Assembly: GCA_900469445.1 (NCBI GenBank)
Contig: UBXM01000018.1
Coordinates: 7,595 to 55,838 of the forward strand
DNA from: Hyphomicrobiales bacterium
GTDB lineage: Bacteria > Pseudomonadota > Alphaproteobacteria > Rhizobiales > Rhizobiaceae
Direction: 5' to 3'
DNA length: 48,244 nucleotides
Shown here: positions 28,820 to 38,072 of the stretch, in pieces
How the letters are laid out: each line of letters opens with the position of its first letter
How positions within the stretch are numbered: the stretch's first letter is position 1
Position numbers and translations under genes: made by a program
Notes under the pieces: model-generated
The model's input: only the letters and a program-made list of their open reading frames with translations
The model's database searches: none
What the model was told of the DNA's origin: nothing

Positions 28820-29671
28820 ATGCGTCTCGTCGACGATCTCGTAGACTTTGTCCGGGGTCAGGGTTTTGTGCTGGATTTTTCCGACACCAGCTTCGCGGAT
28901 TTCTTCGCGTCCGAGCTCAAGGTTAATATCGACGACCCGCAGTACGCGGCGAACGGTCGATCGAAGGGCAAGCGCCTGCGCTACTTTCTCCAGACCTGCG
29001 ATGATGCGACCGCCGTGCGCGCGCTCGAAGCTCTTTGGGAGCATCGCAGCGACTATCTCGCTCGCTCAGGCGGAGCCGACCCGGTCGCCAATGCGGAAAC
29101 GCGCTATCAAGGCCTGATTGGGCGCCTGAACGGCGGGGCTGCACCGAAACCGGCACAATCCCCATCGTCGCCGGTCGTTGATCCTCAGAAGATCACGTCA
29201 ATCAAATCAGAGCTGATACGGGTCTCTTCGCTAAGCGCCCAAGCCCGTGGCTTCGCCTTTGAAGGTTTCCTCAAAGGCCTGTTCGACGCCTTCGGCTTAG
29301 CCGCCCACGAACCGTTCCGGCTACGCGGTGAACAGATCGACGGCAGCTTCCAGCTCGGTAACGAAACCTATTTGCTGGAAGCCAAATGGCACGGCCAGCC
29401 AATCGGCGCCGCGGACCTCCATACTTTCCACGGCAAGATCGAGCAGAAGGCCGCGTGGACGCGCGGCCTGTTCGTGAGCAACAGCGGCTTCTCCGAGGAC
29501 GGCCTCATCGCCTTCGGCCGAGGCAAACGCGTCATCTGCATGGACGGCCTCGACCTCTACGAAATGCTCGACCGTGGGATACCGCTCAATCAGGTTCTGG
29601 AACGCAAGGTGCGCAAGGCAGCCGAGACAGGCATGCCTTTCCTCCGTGTTCGAGACCTCTTTCCGAGCTGA
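28820..29671 (+). CDS. restriction endonuclease, Mrr-like fold, with AbiJ-like N-terminus
   Basis: The 283-residue protein has an N-terminal helical domain (FSDTSFADFFASEL, then SKGKRLRYFLQTCDD) resembling the N-terminal domains of AbiJ-type abortive infection proteins, a Pro/Ser linker near residue 110, and a C-terminal nuclease domain (about 145-283). The PD-(D/E)xK core is seen as GEQIDGSFQL followed by YLLEAKWHG, with Asp, Glu and Lys in place; AWTRGLFVSNSGFSEDGL follows, as in Mrr-type domains. It ends 11 bp before the HamA-like gene, so it most likely belongs to the same operon. A 227-bp leader precedes it. Cleavage specificity cannot be told. Confidence 0.8.
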   Translation: MRLVDDLVDFVRGQGFVLDFSDTSFADFFASELKVNIDDPQYAANGRSKGKRLRYFLQTCDDATAVRALEALWEHRSDYLARSGGADPVANAETRYQGLIGRLNGGAAPKPAQSPSSPVVDPQKITSIKSELIRVSSLSAQARGFAFEGFLKGLFDAFGLAAHEPFRLRGEQIDGSFQLGNETYLLEAKWHGQPIGAADLHTFHGKIEQKAAWTRGLFVSNSGFSEDGLIAFGRGKRVICMDGLDLYEMLDRGIPLNQVLERKVRKAAETGMPFLRVRDLFPS

Positions 29672-29682
29672 GGTGGCGGCAC

Positions 29683-30462
29683 ATGGTACAGTTCAATGAT
29701 TGGTGCGACGCCGCCGACACTCCCGCAGGCAACCATCATGTGCGGGTCATCACGGGCAGGCCGGCGGACGCTGCGACCGGCGTTCAAGTGACGGCCTCGG
29801 CCGTCCCCGCGCACTATGCTGCCGAGGAACGCATTGCTGCGGCGCTCGCGAAGTTGGGCAAGGCTGCCTCTGCGAAAATGATCACCGACCTTCTTCCACA
29901 GACGCCGCAAATCCGGTCGGGCGACCTCGGCGAGATCTACGCTACCGAGTGGATCGACGCCCACAGTGGCTATCGGGCGCCCATCAAACGGCTGCGGTGG
30001 AAGGACCATCGCAACATGGCGATGCGCGGAGATGACGTCATCGGGATGATCCTCGATCCTGCAACACAGCGGCTCCGCTTCCTCAAGACGGAAGCCAAGA
30101 GCCGCATCGACCTGCGCGCCCAGACGCTCGTTGAGGCGCGCACCGGACTGGATAAAGACGGCGGCCTGCCGTCGTCGCATGCACTGTCCTTCATCTCGGC
30201 AAGGCTGATGGAATTGGGCAATGACGCGCCACTCGTCGATGCCATCGACGAGGCGCTTTATCGGCACGGCATCCCACCCGATAGCGTTAAACATCTCCTT
30301 TTCACCTTCTCTGGAAACTCCCCGCAGGCTTTGCTGACGCAGGCACTGCAGGCTTATCCCGGTCCGATCGGACAATGGGGCGTCGGTCTGCACGTCGATG
30401 GTCACGCCGCCTTTGTCGGGGCCGTCTACGACCGGGTCATCGCCGATGCCAATAACCCCTGA
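29683..30462 (+). CDS. hamA: HamA-like (DUF1837) nuclease of a Hachiman-type system
   Basis: HamA is the DUF1837 nuclease of Hachiman anti-phage defence, held inactive by the HamB helicase until damage is sensed. The 259-residue product shows the DUF1837 pattern: SGDLGEIYATEWIDAHSGYR, KRLRWKDHRNMAMRGDDVIG near residue 105, and FLKTEAKSRIDL near residue 137, giving a PD-(D/E)xK-like Asp and Glu-x-Lys set. ATG 29683 was chosen because the conserved reading starts there; upstream residues are antisense-like overlap with the nuclease gene. It overlaps the helicase gene by 17 bp. Assignment to HamA rather than another DUF1837 subfamily (AbpA) is inference. Confidence 0.78.
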   Translation: MVQFNDWCDAADTPAGNHHVRVITGRPADAATGVQVTASAVPAHYAAEERIAAALAKLGKAASAKMITDLLPQTPQIRSGDLGEIYATEWIDAHSGYRAPIKRLRWKDHRNMAMRGDDVIGMILDPATQRLRFLKTEAKSRIDLRAQTLVEARTGLDKDGGLPSSHALSFISARLMELGNDAPLVDAIDEALYRHGIPPDSVKHLLFTFSGNSPQALLTQALQAYPGPIGQWGVGLHVDGHAAFVGAVYDRVIADANNP

Positions 30463-33400
30463 AGCCATCACCACTGCGATTACAGACGCTTCGACGGCAG
30501 GCTTTCGCGGCAGGCTAATCGCGCGTGGTCAGGCGCGCGCTATGATTTGGCGCGACGGTGTACTTCCTCCTGGCGCGCCGGCCTTCTCACCGCAGCTCAG
30601 CTTCGACCTTCACAGCTATGCCTATGGCTTGCTCGGACTGGGGCTGCGGCTGCTCGAACTGGAGGGCGACCCGAACCAGGCACGGGTCGCGTTCGAACAA
30701 GCCGCAACCGCCCTTGAGTCTGTTATGGCCAAAGGCAATCGCGCAGAGGCAGATCGCGACTTCCATTTCGTCATGGCGGCAGCGAGCTATCACCTCGCAC
30801 ACCTCTCCGCCCGCGCCTATTCCCTTCTTGCCGTTGTGGCGGCTGAGGAGAATTTTTCGCCGATCGAACAGGCGCTCGCACTGCTTATGCGCCGAGACAT
30901 CAATGCACTACGAGCTCGCGTATATGCCTTCCGCCTCGATGGCCGTGGTTCGGACGCGACGATCACGGCGCTCTTCCAACAGCGCCTTGCTGAGCCCGTG
31001 GCGGCTGACGCGCCTGAGCGGGACGGAAAGGACTTCCTCTTCGAGGGGCTGGACCTCGCCTTGACGGACGCGTTCTTCGGCGCCCTCGCAATGTTCTTGC
31101 TCGCAATGGATCGCGGCGAGCGAGCCCTGGTGGACCAAGCCATTGCCCAGCTCCGGGCAAATCTCGAAATTTGCGGGGAACTGAACCTTCTCCCGCAATG
31201 GTGGGTCCACCGGGTCGCAATCCACTTGCTCTCCGATCTCTGGTCGAACACCTTCCATGAAAAAGTGCCGCTGTTTCCCGCAAGCGGTGCTGCGGCCGCA
31301 TGGTACGGACTCCGTGATCTCTTCATCGCCTTGCTCGCGCGCCGACCGAGGGCCGAGGTCGATTTGTGGCCGTCGCAGATCGAGGCCGCGTCGCGCGCTG
31401 TCGATCAGACCGACAATCTTGTCGTCTCGCTGCCGACCAGCGCCGGCAAGACCCGTATCGCCGAGCTGTCCATTCTGAGATGCCTGGCCAGTGGGCGACG
31501 GGTCGTGTTCGTGACCCCGCTTCGTGCCCTCTCGGCGCAGACCGAAACCACGCTCCAACGCACGTTCGGACCGTTGGGGAAGACGATATCCGCACTTTAC
31601 GGCAGCATCGGGGTGTCTGGCTTCGACGAAGATGCCATCCGAGAGCGCGACATTGTCGTCGCGACCCCCGAGAAGCTTGATTTCGCTTTGAGGAACGATC
31701 CGTCCTTGCTCGACGATGTCGGGCTGGTCGTCTTCGACGAAGGCCATATGATCGGCCCTGGCGAGCGCGAAGTTCGATACGAGGTTCAGATTCAGCGCCT
31801 CCTGCGTCGCCAAGACGCCGATCAACGCCGCATCGTCTGCCTGTCCGCAATTCTGCCCGATGGAGATCAGCTAGAGGATTTCTCCGCTTGGCTACGGCGC
31901 GACCAGCCCGGCGGACCTATCAAGCAGGACTGGCGTCCAACGCGCCTGCGCTTCGGCGAAGTGACCTGGAATTCGCCGACGGCACGCCTCAATCTCCGTG
32001 TGGGCGACGAAAATCCCTTCGTTCCAGGATTTCTAACCGGCATGGCGCCGCCGCTATTCGTGCCGCCGAAGAAACTCCGCACCCGGCTCTTCCCGGATGG
32101 TCAGCAGGAATTGAGCCTTGCTACCGCCTGGCGGCTGGTCGGCGACGGTCAGACCGTACTGATCTATTGCCCAGAAAGACGCAGCGTTGAGCCCTTCGCC
32201 AAGGTCATCGTCGATCTGCACTCCCGCGGTGCTCTTGCCTCTCTGCTGACGGTTGATCTCGCCGCGTTGCAGACCGCAATCGCACTGGGTGAGGAATGGC
32301 TCGGACCGAACAGCGATATCCTGAAATGTTTGCGCCTCGGCGTGGCACTCCACCACGGGGCTCTCCCTACAGCCTATCGCAAAGAGGTCGAGCGGCTGCT
32401 GCGTGATGGCGTCCTGAAGGTCACCATCTCGTCGCCGACGCTGGCGCAAGGCCTCAATCTGTCTGCAACCGCCGTAGTCATGCATTCGCTCTTCCGCCAC
32501 GGCGAGAAGATCAAGGTCTCCGAGTTCAAAAATGTCATCGGCCGTGCTGGTCGCGCCTATGTCGATGTCGAAGGCCTCGTCCTCTATCCGATATTTGAAG
32601 ACACGAAGAACAAGAAGCGCGACGAATGGGTAGGCTTGATAGAGGATCTCGGTGCGCGAGAGATGGAAAGTGGGCTCATTCAGCTCATCTTTTCTCTTCT
32701 CAATCGCATGCATGCCCGCCTTCGCGGTAACCTCGACCAGTTGATCGACTATGTCGTCAACAACGCCGCAGCATGGACATTCCCCGAGGTTGCCGGCGAA
32801 AAGGCAGAGAAGCGAGAACGGGCGCTGAAGGAGTGGGAGCGCCACATGGCGACGCTCGACACCGCCATCCTCAGCCTCATCGGGGAAGCAGACGTACCAG
32901 ACGATCAGATCGAAACGGCCCTCGACAACATCCTTCAATCGTCGCTCTGGCAGCGCCGTCTTCTTCGCGTGGACGATGCATCCCGCGTGGCCTACCGTTC
33001 GACACTGCTCACGCGGAGCCGCTACATCTGGGCAAATTCAACTGCGACGACACGGCGTGGCTATTTCCTCGCGGGCCTTGGTCTCCAAGCCGGTCATTCT
33101 CTCGATGCAGTTGCTGCCGAGGCGAACGAACTGCTCATCCAAGCCAACGCAGCCCTCATGGTCTCGGACAGTGAGGCAGCAATCGCTGCGATCACTGGGA
33201 TCGCCGAGCGTGTCTTCACCTTCTACCCCTTCGAGCCCGATCCGTTCCCCGCCAACTGGCGTCTGATTCTACGGTGCTGGCTGCTTGGACAACCACTCGC
33301 AGCGATCGTGGCTGGGCAAGAGGCTGACGCATTGCAGTTCATCGAAGGTGGCTTGGTCTATCGCCTGCCGTGGGCAATGGAGGCGCTGCGTGTTCGGGCA

Positions 33401-33967
33401 ACTGCAAACGGCGACGTTGTCGGTGCGTTCGGACTGGCGCTAGACGATCACGAACTCGGATTGGCGGTGCCGGCAGTCGAGACCGGCACGATGAACCGCG
33501 CGGCCTCGATCCTCATCCAGGCAGGTTTCAATTCTCGGCTCGCGGCCATCAAAGCCGTGACGGACACGGCGGCAACCTTCACGACCGGAGCGGAACTGCG
33601 CGCATGGCTACGTTCACCCGGCTTGGCTGCCTGGTCGGCGCAACCGGATTGGCCAACCGCCGAGACGCGGGCCATGTGGGTTGAATTCATTCAAGAGTTC
33701 GCGCCAGCCGACAACCGGACCTGGGCGCGTCGAGACTATCTCGGTAACGTGCAGTGGTTCGCCGCACCCGCGCCGCCAGGGTCACCGGTCAATCTCTTTC
33801 ATCATAACGGGCAACCGCTTGTACTTACTCCCGACGGTCAGGCAATCGGCGTGCTGCAACATCCTCTCAACCCAAATCGGCGCGGCCTTTTGCGAGCTAC
33901 GGTGGCTCAAAATCTGGCGCAGCTCGACCTGAGCTATCTCGGCCCCGACGACTTGTGGGCGGTTTAG
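30446..33967 (+). CDS. hamB: HamB-like DEAD/DEAH-box helicase
   Basis: The 1173-residue protein is a superfamily 2 helicase close to the Ski2/Brr2 type. After about 320 helical residues come motif I VSLPTSAGKTRIAE (near 330), motif Ia VTPLRALSAQTE, motif II FDEGH (near 430), motif III SAILPDG, motif IV-V LIYCPE and SSPTLAQGLNLSA, and motif VI NVIGRAGRA (near 700). A long C-terminal helical part follows. HamB unwinds DNA and controls the nuclease HamA. The start ATG lies within the end of the HamA gene (17-bp overlap), which couples their translation. It is followed after 4 bp by the DUF4238 gene. Confidence 0.85.
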   Translation: MPITPEAITTAITDASTAGFRGRLIARGQARAMIWRDGVLPPGAPAFSPQLSFDLHSYAYGLLGLGLRLLELEGDPNQARVAFEQAATALESVMAKGNRAEADRDFHFVMAAASYHLAHLSARAYSLLAVVAAEENFSPIEQALALLMRRDINALRARVYAFRLDGRGSDATITALFQQRLAEPVAADAPERDGKDFLFEGLDLALTDAFFGALAMFLLAMDRGERALVDQAIAQLRANLEICGELNLLPQWWVHRVAIHLLSDLWSNTFHEKVPLFPASGAAAAWYGLRDLFIALLARRPRAEVDLWPSQIEAASRAVDQTDNLVVSLPTSAGKTRIAELSILRCLASGRRVVFVTPLRALSAQTETTLQRTFGPLGKTISALYGSIGVSGFDEDAIRERDIVVATPEKLDFALRNDPSLLDDVGLVVFDEGHMIGPGEREVRYEVQIQRLLRRQDADQRRIVCLSAILPDGDQLEDFSAWLRRDQPGGPIKQDWRPTRLRFGEVTWNSPTARLNLRVGDENPFVPGFLTGMAPPLFVPPKKLRTRLFPDGQQELSLATAWRLVGDGQTVLIYCPERRSVEPFAKVIVDLHSRGALASLLTVDLAALQTAIALGEEWLGPNSDILKCLRLGVALHHGALPTAYRKEVERLLRDGVLKVTISSPTLAQGLNLSATAVVMHSLFRHGEKIKVSEFKNVIGRAGRAYVDVEGLVLYPIFEDTKNKKRDEWVGLIEDLGAREMESGLIQLIFSLLNRMHARLRGNLDQLIDYVVNNAAAWTFPEVAGEKAEKRERALKEWERHMATLDTAILSLIGEADVPDDQIETALDNILQSSLWQRRLLRVDDASRVAYRSTLLTRSRYIWANSTATTRRGYFLAGLGLQAGHSLDAVAAEANELLIQANAALMVSDSEAAIAAITGIAERVFTFYPFEPDPFPANWRLILRCWLLGQPLAAIVAGQEADALQFIEGGLVYRLPWAMEALRVRATANGDVVGAFGLALDDHELGLAVPAVETGTMNRAASILIQAGFNSRLAAIKAVTDTAATFTTGAELRAWLRSPGLAAWSAQPDWPTAETRAMWVEFIQEFAPADNRTWARRDYLGNVQWFAAPAPPGSPVNLFHHNGQPLVLTPDGQAIGVLQHPLNPNRRGLLRATVAQNLAQLDLSYLGPDDLWAV

Positions 33968-33971
33968 GGGG

Positions 33972-35114
33972 ATGACGAAGGCGCCAACATATTTCGGCAA
34001 TTGGGGCAACGTTCCCATCGATGGCGACGTTCGGCCGTTCAGCGTCCTCAATCCCATAGGCGGCGACACCAACCGCAACAACCGAAGGCATCACTTTATT
34101 TCGGCCGTCTACATGGATGGCTTCACCGACGAGCGCGGCCGCGTTCAGGTTTACCGTTGTGAGGCGCCGGAAGATCCTCATCCAATGAACCCTCGCGCAA
34201 TAGGTTTCCAGCGAGACTATTATTCGCAGAAGCTGCCGGAAGGCGGGCAGGAAAATCATCGCTTTGAGGACTTGTGGAATACCATCGAGACCGTGTGGCC
34301 CGAGACGATAAAGGCGTTGGCGGCCCGCCGACTATCTCCCGCCATCTCCTTCAACATCCTGGGCATGCAGACGATCATGCGTGCCCGTGTCCCGGCTACG
34401 CGCGACCGCCATGCATTGATGCTGGAGGCAAAGCTCCGCAGCGAACACACAATCGCTGAAGAAATGGGTTTACTCCCTCCCGAAATGGAGCGTTACGCCG
34501 GGCAGTTCGACACCGTACCCATCGGCATAAATCCCCATGAGACGTTGCTGGCAATGCAGGGAGAGTTCAAGGATTTCGGAGACCTTTGCTTTCGGCTCGG
34601 TTTCGAAGTGCTGCACAACAAGACCAGCACGCCGTTCCTAACCTCGGACAATCCCGTCTGCAGCTACGATCCGCGTCAAGCACTCCACGCGCGCATGCCT
34701 TACAAGCATTCAGACGAGGTCGAGCTGATCTTTCCGGTCTCCGCCGGCATGCTGGTGCGCGGCTCCAGCAAGCGAGGGCCGGTGAACATGATATCCCGTC
34801 ACCGCGACATTTCAGACAGCCGGAAGGTGCGGCAGATCAATCGGACCATTGCGCAGTTTTCCTACCGGATGACGATCGGCCAGGATCGATCGAGCGACGA
34901 CCTGATATGTGCCCATGCCGCGCTCGTGCCCACCATCACCACGGAAGTGCGCCGACGCGGCGTCAAGGAGGTTCAGATCTTCTGTCGCAATGTCTTCGGT
35001 CCTCGACCGGTGCTGTCGCAATACATCGACACACCAGAAAAAGCTGCACGTCTGGAGGCGAAGATGGCAGCGGCTTCGCATCCGCCGGATGCACCGCACG
35101 ACGGATCGGCATGA
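33972..35114 (+). CDS. DUF4238 family protein
   Basis: The 380-residue protein has the DUF4238 hallmark near residue 40, RRHHFISAVYMDGFTDERGR, followed by VQVYRCE and later TPFLTSDNPVCSYDP near residue 222 and a VELIFPVSAGMLV strand. DUF4238 proteins are soluble, of unknown biochemical role, and are often met near defence or mobile genes. Its start lies 4 bp after the helicase stop codon, so it is the fourth gene of the Hachiman-like operon. It is convergent with the caspase operon: only 3 bp separate the two stop codons, and no terminator is visible between them. Confidence 0.8.
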   Translation: MTKAPTYFGNWGNVPIDGDVRPFSVLNPIGGDTNRNNRRHHFISAVYMDGFTDERGRVQVYRCEAPEDPHPMNPRAIGFQRDYYSQKLPEGGQENHRFEDLWNTIETVWPETIKALAARRLSPAISFNILGMQTIMRARVPATRDRHALMLEAKLRSEHTIAEEMGLLPPEMERYAGQFDTVPIGINPHETLLAMQGEFKDFGDLCFRLGFEVLHNKTSTPFLTSDNPVCSYDPRQALHARMPYKHSDEVELIFPVSAGMLVRGSSKRGPVNMISRHRDISDSRKVRQINRTIAQFSYRMTIGQDRSSDDLICAHAALVPTITTEVRRRGVKEVQIFCRNVFGPRPVLSQYIDTPEKAARLEAKMAAASHPPDAPHDGSA

Positions 35115-35117
35115 ACG

Positions 35118-36107
35118 TCAGTCGTCGAAGATCACCTCGGTCAAATTCTTCTGCGGAGACCAGATCCCGGCCTTTGCCTTCACATAGGTGCGGCAGAGCG
35201 TGACGATCCTGTCCTGATCACCAAATCGCAGCTTTTGTCGGTCGATCGTCGTCAACTGCTCGAACGCATTTTCGGTGAAGCCGTAGGTCGACAAGAAGAG
35301 GCCTCCAGCCTTCTTTTCCCGGACGATCACCTTGAGCAGCTTTTCCACAGCCTCAGCCCCGACGCGCGAAGACGACCGCCAATGCTTGATCTCGACATAA
35401 TAGGTCGCCTGCTTGCCCGCGACCTCGCATTCCAGGATGACATCTTTTCCGCCGTCCTTGCTCCCGGGCGTCAGTGTCACCTTAAATCCGAGCCCGTCGA
35501 ATATCTCCGCGATCGTTCGTTCGACGTCGCGCCATTCCAGATGCGCGAGCGTTCCAGGATCCTGCGCGATCAGACGAGCGAAGCGCTCGCTTACCGCCTG
35601 CAATATGATGCGGACTTCCGCCCCGCTGTCGGGTTGTTCCTCGCGAGCAAGTTCAATCCAGCTGCGGAGGTCTTTCAGGGTCTTCAGTTCGACGGCAAGT
35701 GGGAGATTATGCTCCAGCATTTCCAGCGCACTCTTGGAAAAAGGAGTGTTGCTGACCAGGATTACGCGACCGAAATTCTGCGATAATGCTGCACCGATGA
35801 GCTTGTTCAATTCGGACGCGGGAACGGTCCGCTGATTGCGCCAGAATTTCGCGACAACAGCGACGGTGTCTACCGCCCCCGTGGCAGGCACATCTCGCGA
35901 GGCCCGAAAATCAACGCCATAGTCGCGCTCACCGGGCCGGTTCTGTTCGCCAAGGTCAAAGCCTTAACTAGCCAGCAGCGGCTTTAGGATGCTGCCTAGT
36001 CTCTTTTCGGCTTCCACCGGAGATCGTGTAGCCTCGGCCTCCAGTTGCTCCACATATGCGATGATTTGTTCGCACTCTTGCGCGGATAGCTTGCGCCCAA
36101 TAGTCAT
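35118..36107 (-). pseudogene. two-domain Mrr-type restriction endonuclease, interrupted by in-frame TAA
   Basis: A continuous minus-strand frame of 330 codons is cut once, by TAA at 35964-35966 (codon 48). Before it, 47 residues start at an ATG overlapping the caspase stop codon (ATGA) and run as an amphipathic helix. After it come a nuclease-like fold with RDYGVDFRAS and VAVVAKFWRN, where the expected Glu is Val, then a second, canonical one: WRDVERTIAEIFDGLGFKV, GGKDVILEC and YYVEIKHWR with Asp, Glu and Lys. A GTG at 35891 could restart a 257-residue product lacking part of the first domain. One C-to-T change of a Gln codon would explain the stop. A sequence error or a regulatory stop is the alternative. 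Confidence 0.8.
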
Positions 36108-37705
36108 CGGCTCGCTGGACCTCTCCGGTCAGGACTCGGAGCCGGAAGCATCGGACTCGCTCTGCCGAGACCGAGTTGAAACTGCTGAGCGGCGTCGACA
36201 AGCGAGAGCGTACCCGACCTCCCGAATGCGATCTCAAGGCGTTGCTTCGCCAGGTCGAAGGTGAACGTCATCCCCCCACGATAATAGGAAATCCGTTGCG
36301 AACGATCATCGTCGTCGATGTTGCCCCCCTGAGCTTCGGCGATGTCTTCCAGGCGATCGACAAGATCGTCGAACGTGTCGTCAATGCTCTCAAACTCGAC
36401 CACCACATGTTCGAAATCATCACCGAAAAGCGCTTCGATGGCCTCGCGATGCGCTTGCCATCCCTGTCGCAGTTCGAGGCGCCGCTTTATATAATATTCG
36501 GTGTGATCGTCCGGGTTTTGGCCGGTCTCGATGTTGAAGCGGAAAGCCGGCGTGTCGAGATCGCCCGCGCCGTCCTCCTCTTCCTTGCGCAGGTCCCGGC
36601 GTCGGACGCCGAGCTCCGTGCGCGCGCTCGCGTACAGCCCCTGTAACTCTTCTGCGATCCGCTCGGAAAGCAGCTGCCGACACCAACCGTCAGCGGCGGC
36701 GTTCAAATTTGTGGGCACATGATGCGTGCCACGTCTAAAGCCCGGCAACTGCCTGATCGAACCGGTCTCGACGCTTTCCAGATATTCGCTGTGATTGCGC
36801 ATGCGGATACCTGCCAACGCCGCATCGGCCGGCACCGAGGGTGGACGGGGGACATGATGGATGCGGAACGTGTTCGACGCCGACAGGATCGCCTGCGGCG
36901 TTTGGGTTCCGCGGATTCCAGTTTCGCGCGTGACGAAGCGCGGAACTTCCCGGCGAAGGTAGTCGCGCAGCCCGACATCTGTCAGCCACCGATCGTCCGT
37001 GAGCGCGTGCTCGTCCTCACCCAGAAGCGCCCTCAGCAGGAAATGCGTCCAGATCCCATGCCCGAGCGCCCTAGCCGGATAGGATTTCTCCCCGGGCGAA
37101 CAGGACAGGAAAACGCCGATGTACCAGCCGCTGTCGAGGAATTCCTCGACCTCGTCGGCATCAAGGTTGGAAATGACATCGCGCGACGACACGACGTCGC
37201 GAAACTGCTCGGCGCATGCATCCACAAATACCAGCGCTTGCTGGCAATCGCTTTGGGCAAGCGGCTCAAGCAACTCGTCGCGCATGTGCAGCGACGTAGC
37301 GGCAATATTGGTTCGATTAGTATCGTAAGCGCTCAACCGGTTCCCGCCAGCTCCATGGAAACCATGGCCGGCGTAGTAGAAGATGAACAGGTCATTTTCA
37401 TCGAGGTTATGGATCGTGTAGCCGAGATGATCCCGCATCGCCGTCAGGCTCGCATCGCCATCCTTCATCACCTCGATCACGACGTCCTCGGAGGGCATAT
37501 CCTCGAAAATCTCACGGATTGCGTCTGCCATCCCATCGGCATCCGCATGGGCATAATTAACGTCGGGCAAGGCATCGCCGCTCGATGGGTTCCGATAGTG
37601 CTCGAGCGCAACGATTATAGCGACGACCCGACCAAAGCGGCCTGGCGCGGCTGAAGCACCATTGTTTATGAGCGTCGTGCTGCGCGAACGTGGGCGTCTC
37701 GCCAT
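36104..37705 (-). CDS. caspase family protease (Peptidase C14)
   Basis: The 533-residue protein has an N-terminal caspase p20-like domain (about residues 23-260): RVVAIIVALEHYRNPSSGD, the catalytic His114 in FYYAGHGF, and the catalytic Cys164 in VFVDACAE. The p10-like part contains SCSPGEKSYPARALGHGIWT. From about 300 there is a second region without a known domain, rich in charge and probably sensing or binding a partner. Prokaryotic caspases in defence loci cleave host or partner proteins when triggered. Its start overlaps the HTH gene by one base and its stop overlaps the nuclease frame by four (ATGA), so the three genes form one tight operon. Confidence 0.9.
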   Translation of the reverse strand: MARRPRSRSTTLINNGASAAPGRFGRVVAIIVALEHYRNPSSGDALPDVNYAHADADGMADAIREIFEDMPSEDVVIEVMKDGDASLTAMRDHLGYTIHNLDENDLFIFYYAGHGFHGAGGNRLSAYDTNRTNIAATSLHMRDELLEPLAQSDCQQALVFVDACAEQFRDVVSSRDVISNLDADEVEEFLDSGWYIGVFLSCSPGEKSYPARALGHGIWTHFLLRALLGEDEHALTDDRWLTDVGLRDYLRREVPRFVTRETGIRGTQTPQAILSASNTFRIHHVPRPPSVPADAALAGIRMRNHSEYLESVETGSIRQLPGFRRGTHHVPTNLNAAADGWCRQLLSERIAEELQGLYASARTELGVRRRDLRKEEEDGAGDLDTPAFRFNIETGQNPDDHTEYYIKRRLELRQGWQAHREAIEALFGDDFEHVVVEFESIDDTFDDLVDRLEDIAEAQGGNIDDDDRSQRISYYRGGMTFTFDLAKQRLEIAFGRSGTLSLVDAAQQFQLGLGRASPMLPAPSPDRRGPASR

Positions 37706-38001
37706 TACTCGTCCTCTTCAAGGTATTCGCGTTCGAGTCTACGAGCTGCAGTTCGAATGACGTCGAGATCGTGTCCGTCACGTTCGAGAGCCAGCAATAT
37801 GAAAAGCAAGCGCCGCGCCGTCGGGCTCATGACCCGCTTGCGCTCTTCGCTCTCGCCCGCCGCGCCCCAAGAACGAACGGTGGCCACAGAAGCCCCCATC
37901 AGCCGCGCCAGCCTTGTGCTGCGGCCGCTGCGGTTTCCGCCGTTTAGCTCCTGCGCAATTTGTCGAACTGCCGCTGCCTGTTCCACTCTCCACCCTATCA
38001 C
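37705..38001 (-). CDS. small helix-turn-helix regulator of the caspase operon
   Basis: The 98-residue protein has an N-terminal HTH with RLARLMGASVATVRSWGAAG as helix-turn-helix and a C-terminal helix region SPTARRLLFILLALERDGHD ending in acidic residues. Similar small proteins are usually called helix-turn-helix domain proteins of phage-repressor type. Start is GTG at 38001 or GTG at 37986; neither has a good ribosome site. It is the first gene of the operon and probably represses it. The AT-richer 70 bp upstream must hold the promoter; no clear palindrome was found. Confidence 0.75.
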   Translation of the reverse strand: MIGWRVEQAAAVRQIAQELNGGNRSGRSTRLARLMGASVATVRSWGAAGESEERKRVMSPTARRLLFILLALERDGHDLDVIRTAARRLEREYLEEDE

Positions 38002-38072
38002 AGTGTCATAGTAACAGAGTTAGGTGAGAAACCACTCGTGTCAAGCAGAACGCGCCGAATATCGCAATGCGA

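Noticed and set aside
29386..29682. Extension of the HamA-like frame into the preceding nuclease gene
   Set aside because: Arg/Pro-rich out-of-frame reading of the nuclease gene. The conserved protein begins at ATG 29683.
36719..37654. A 311-codon plus-strand frame opposite the caspase gene
   Set aside because: It mirrors the caspase codons in the complementary frame. The caspase motifs and operon overlaps support only the minus strand.
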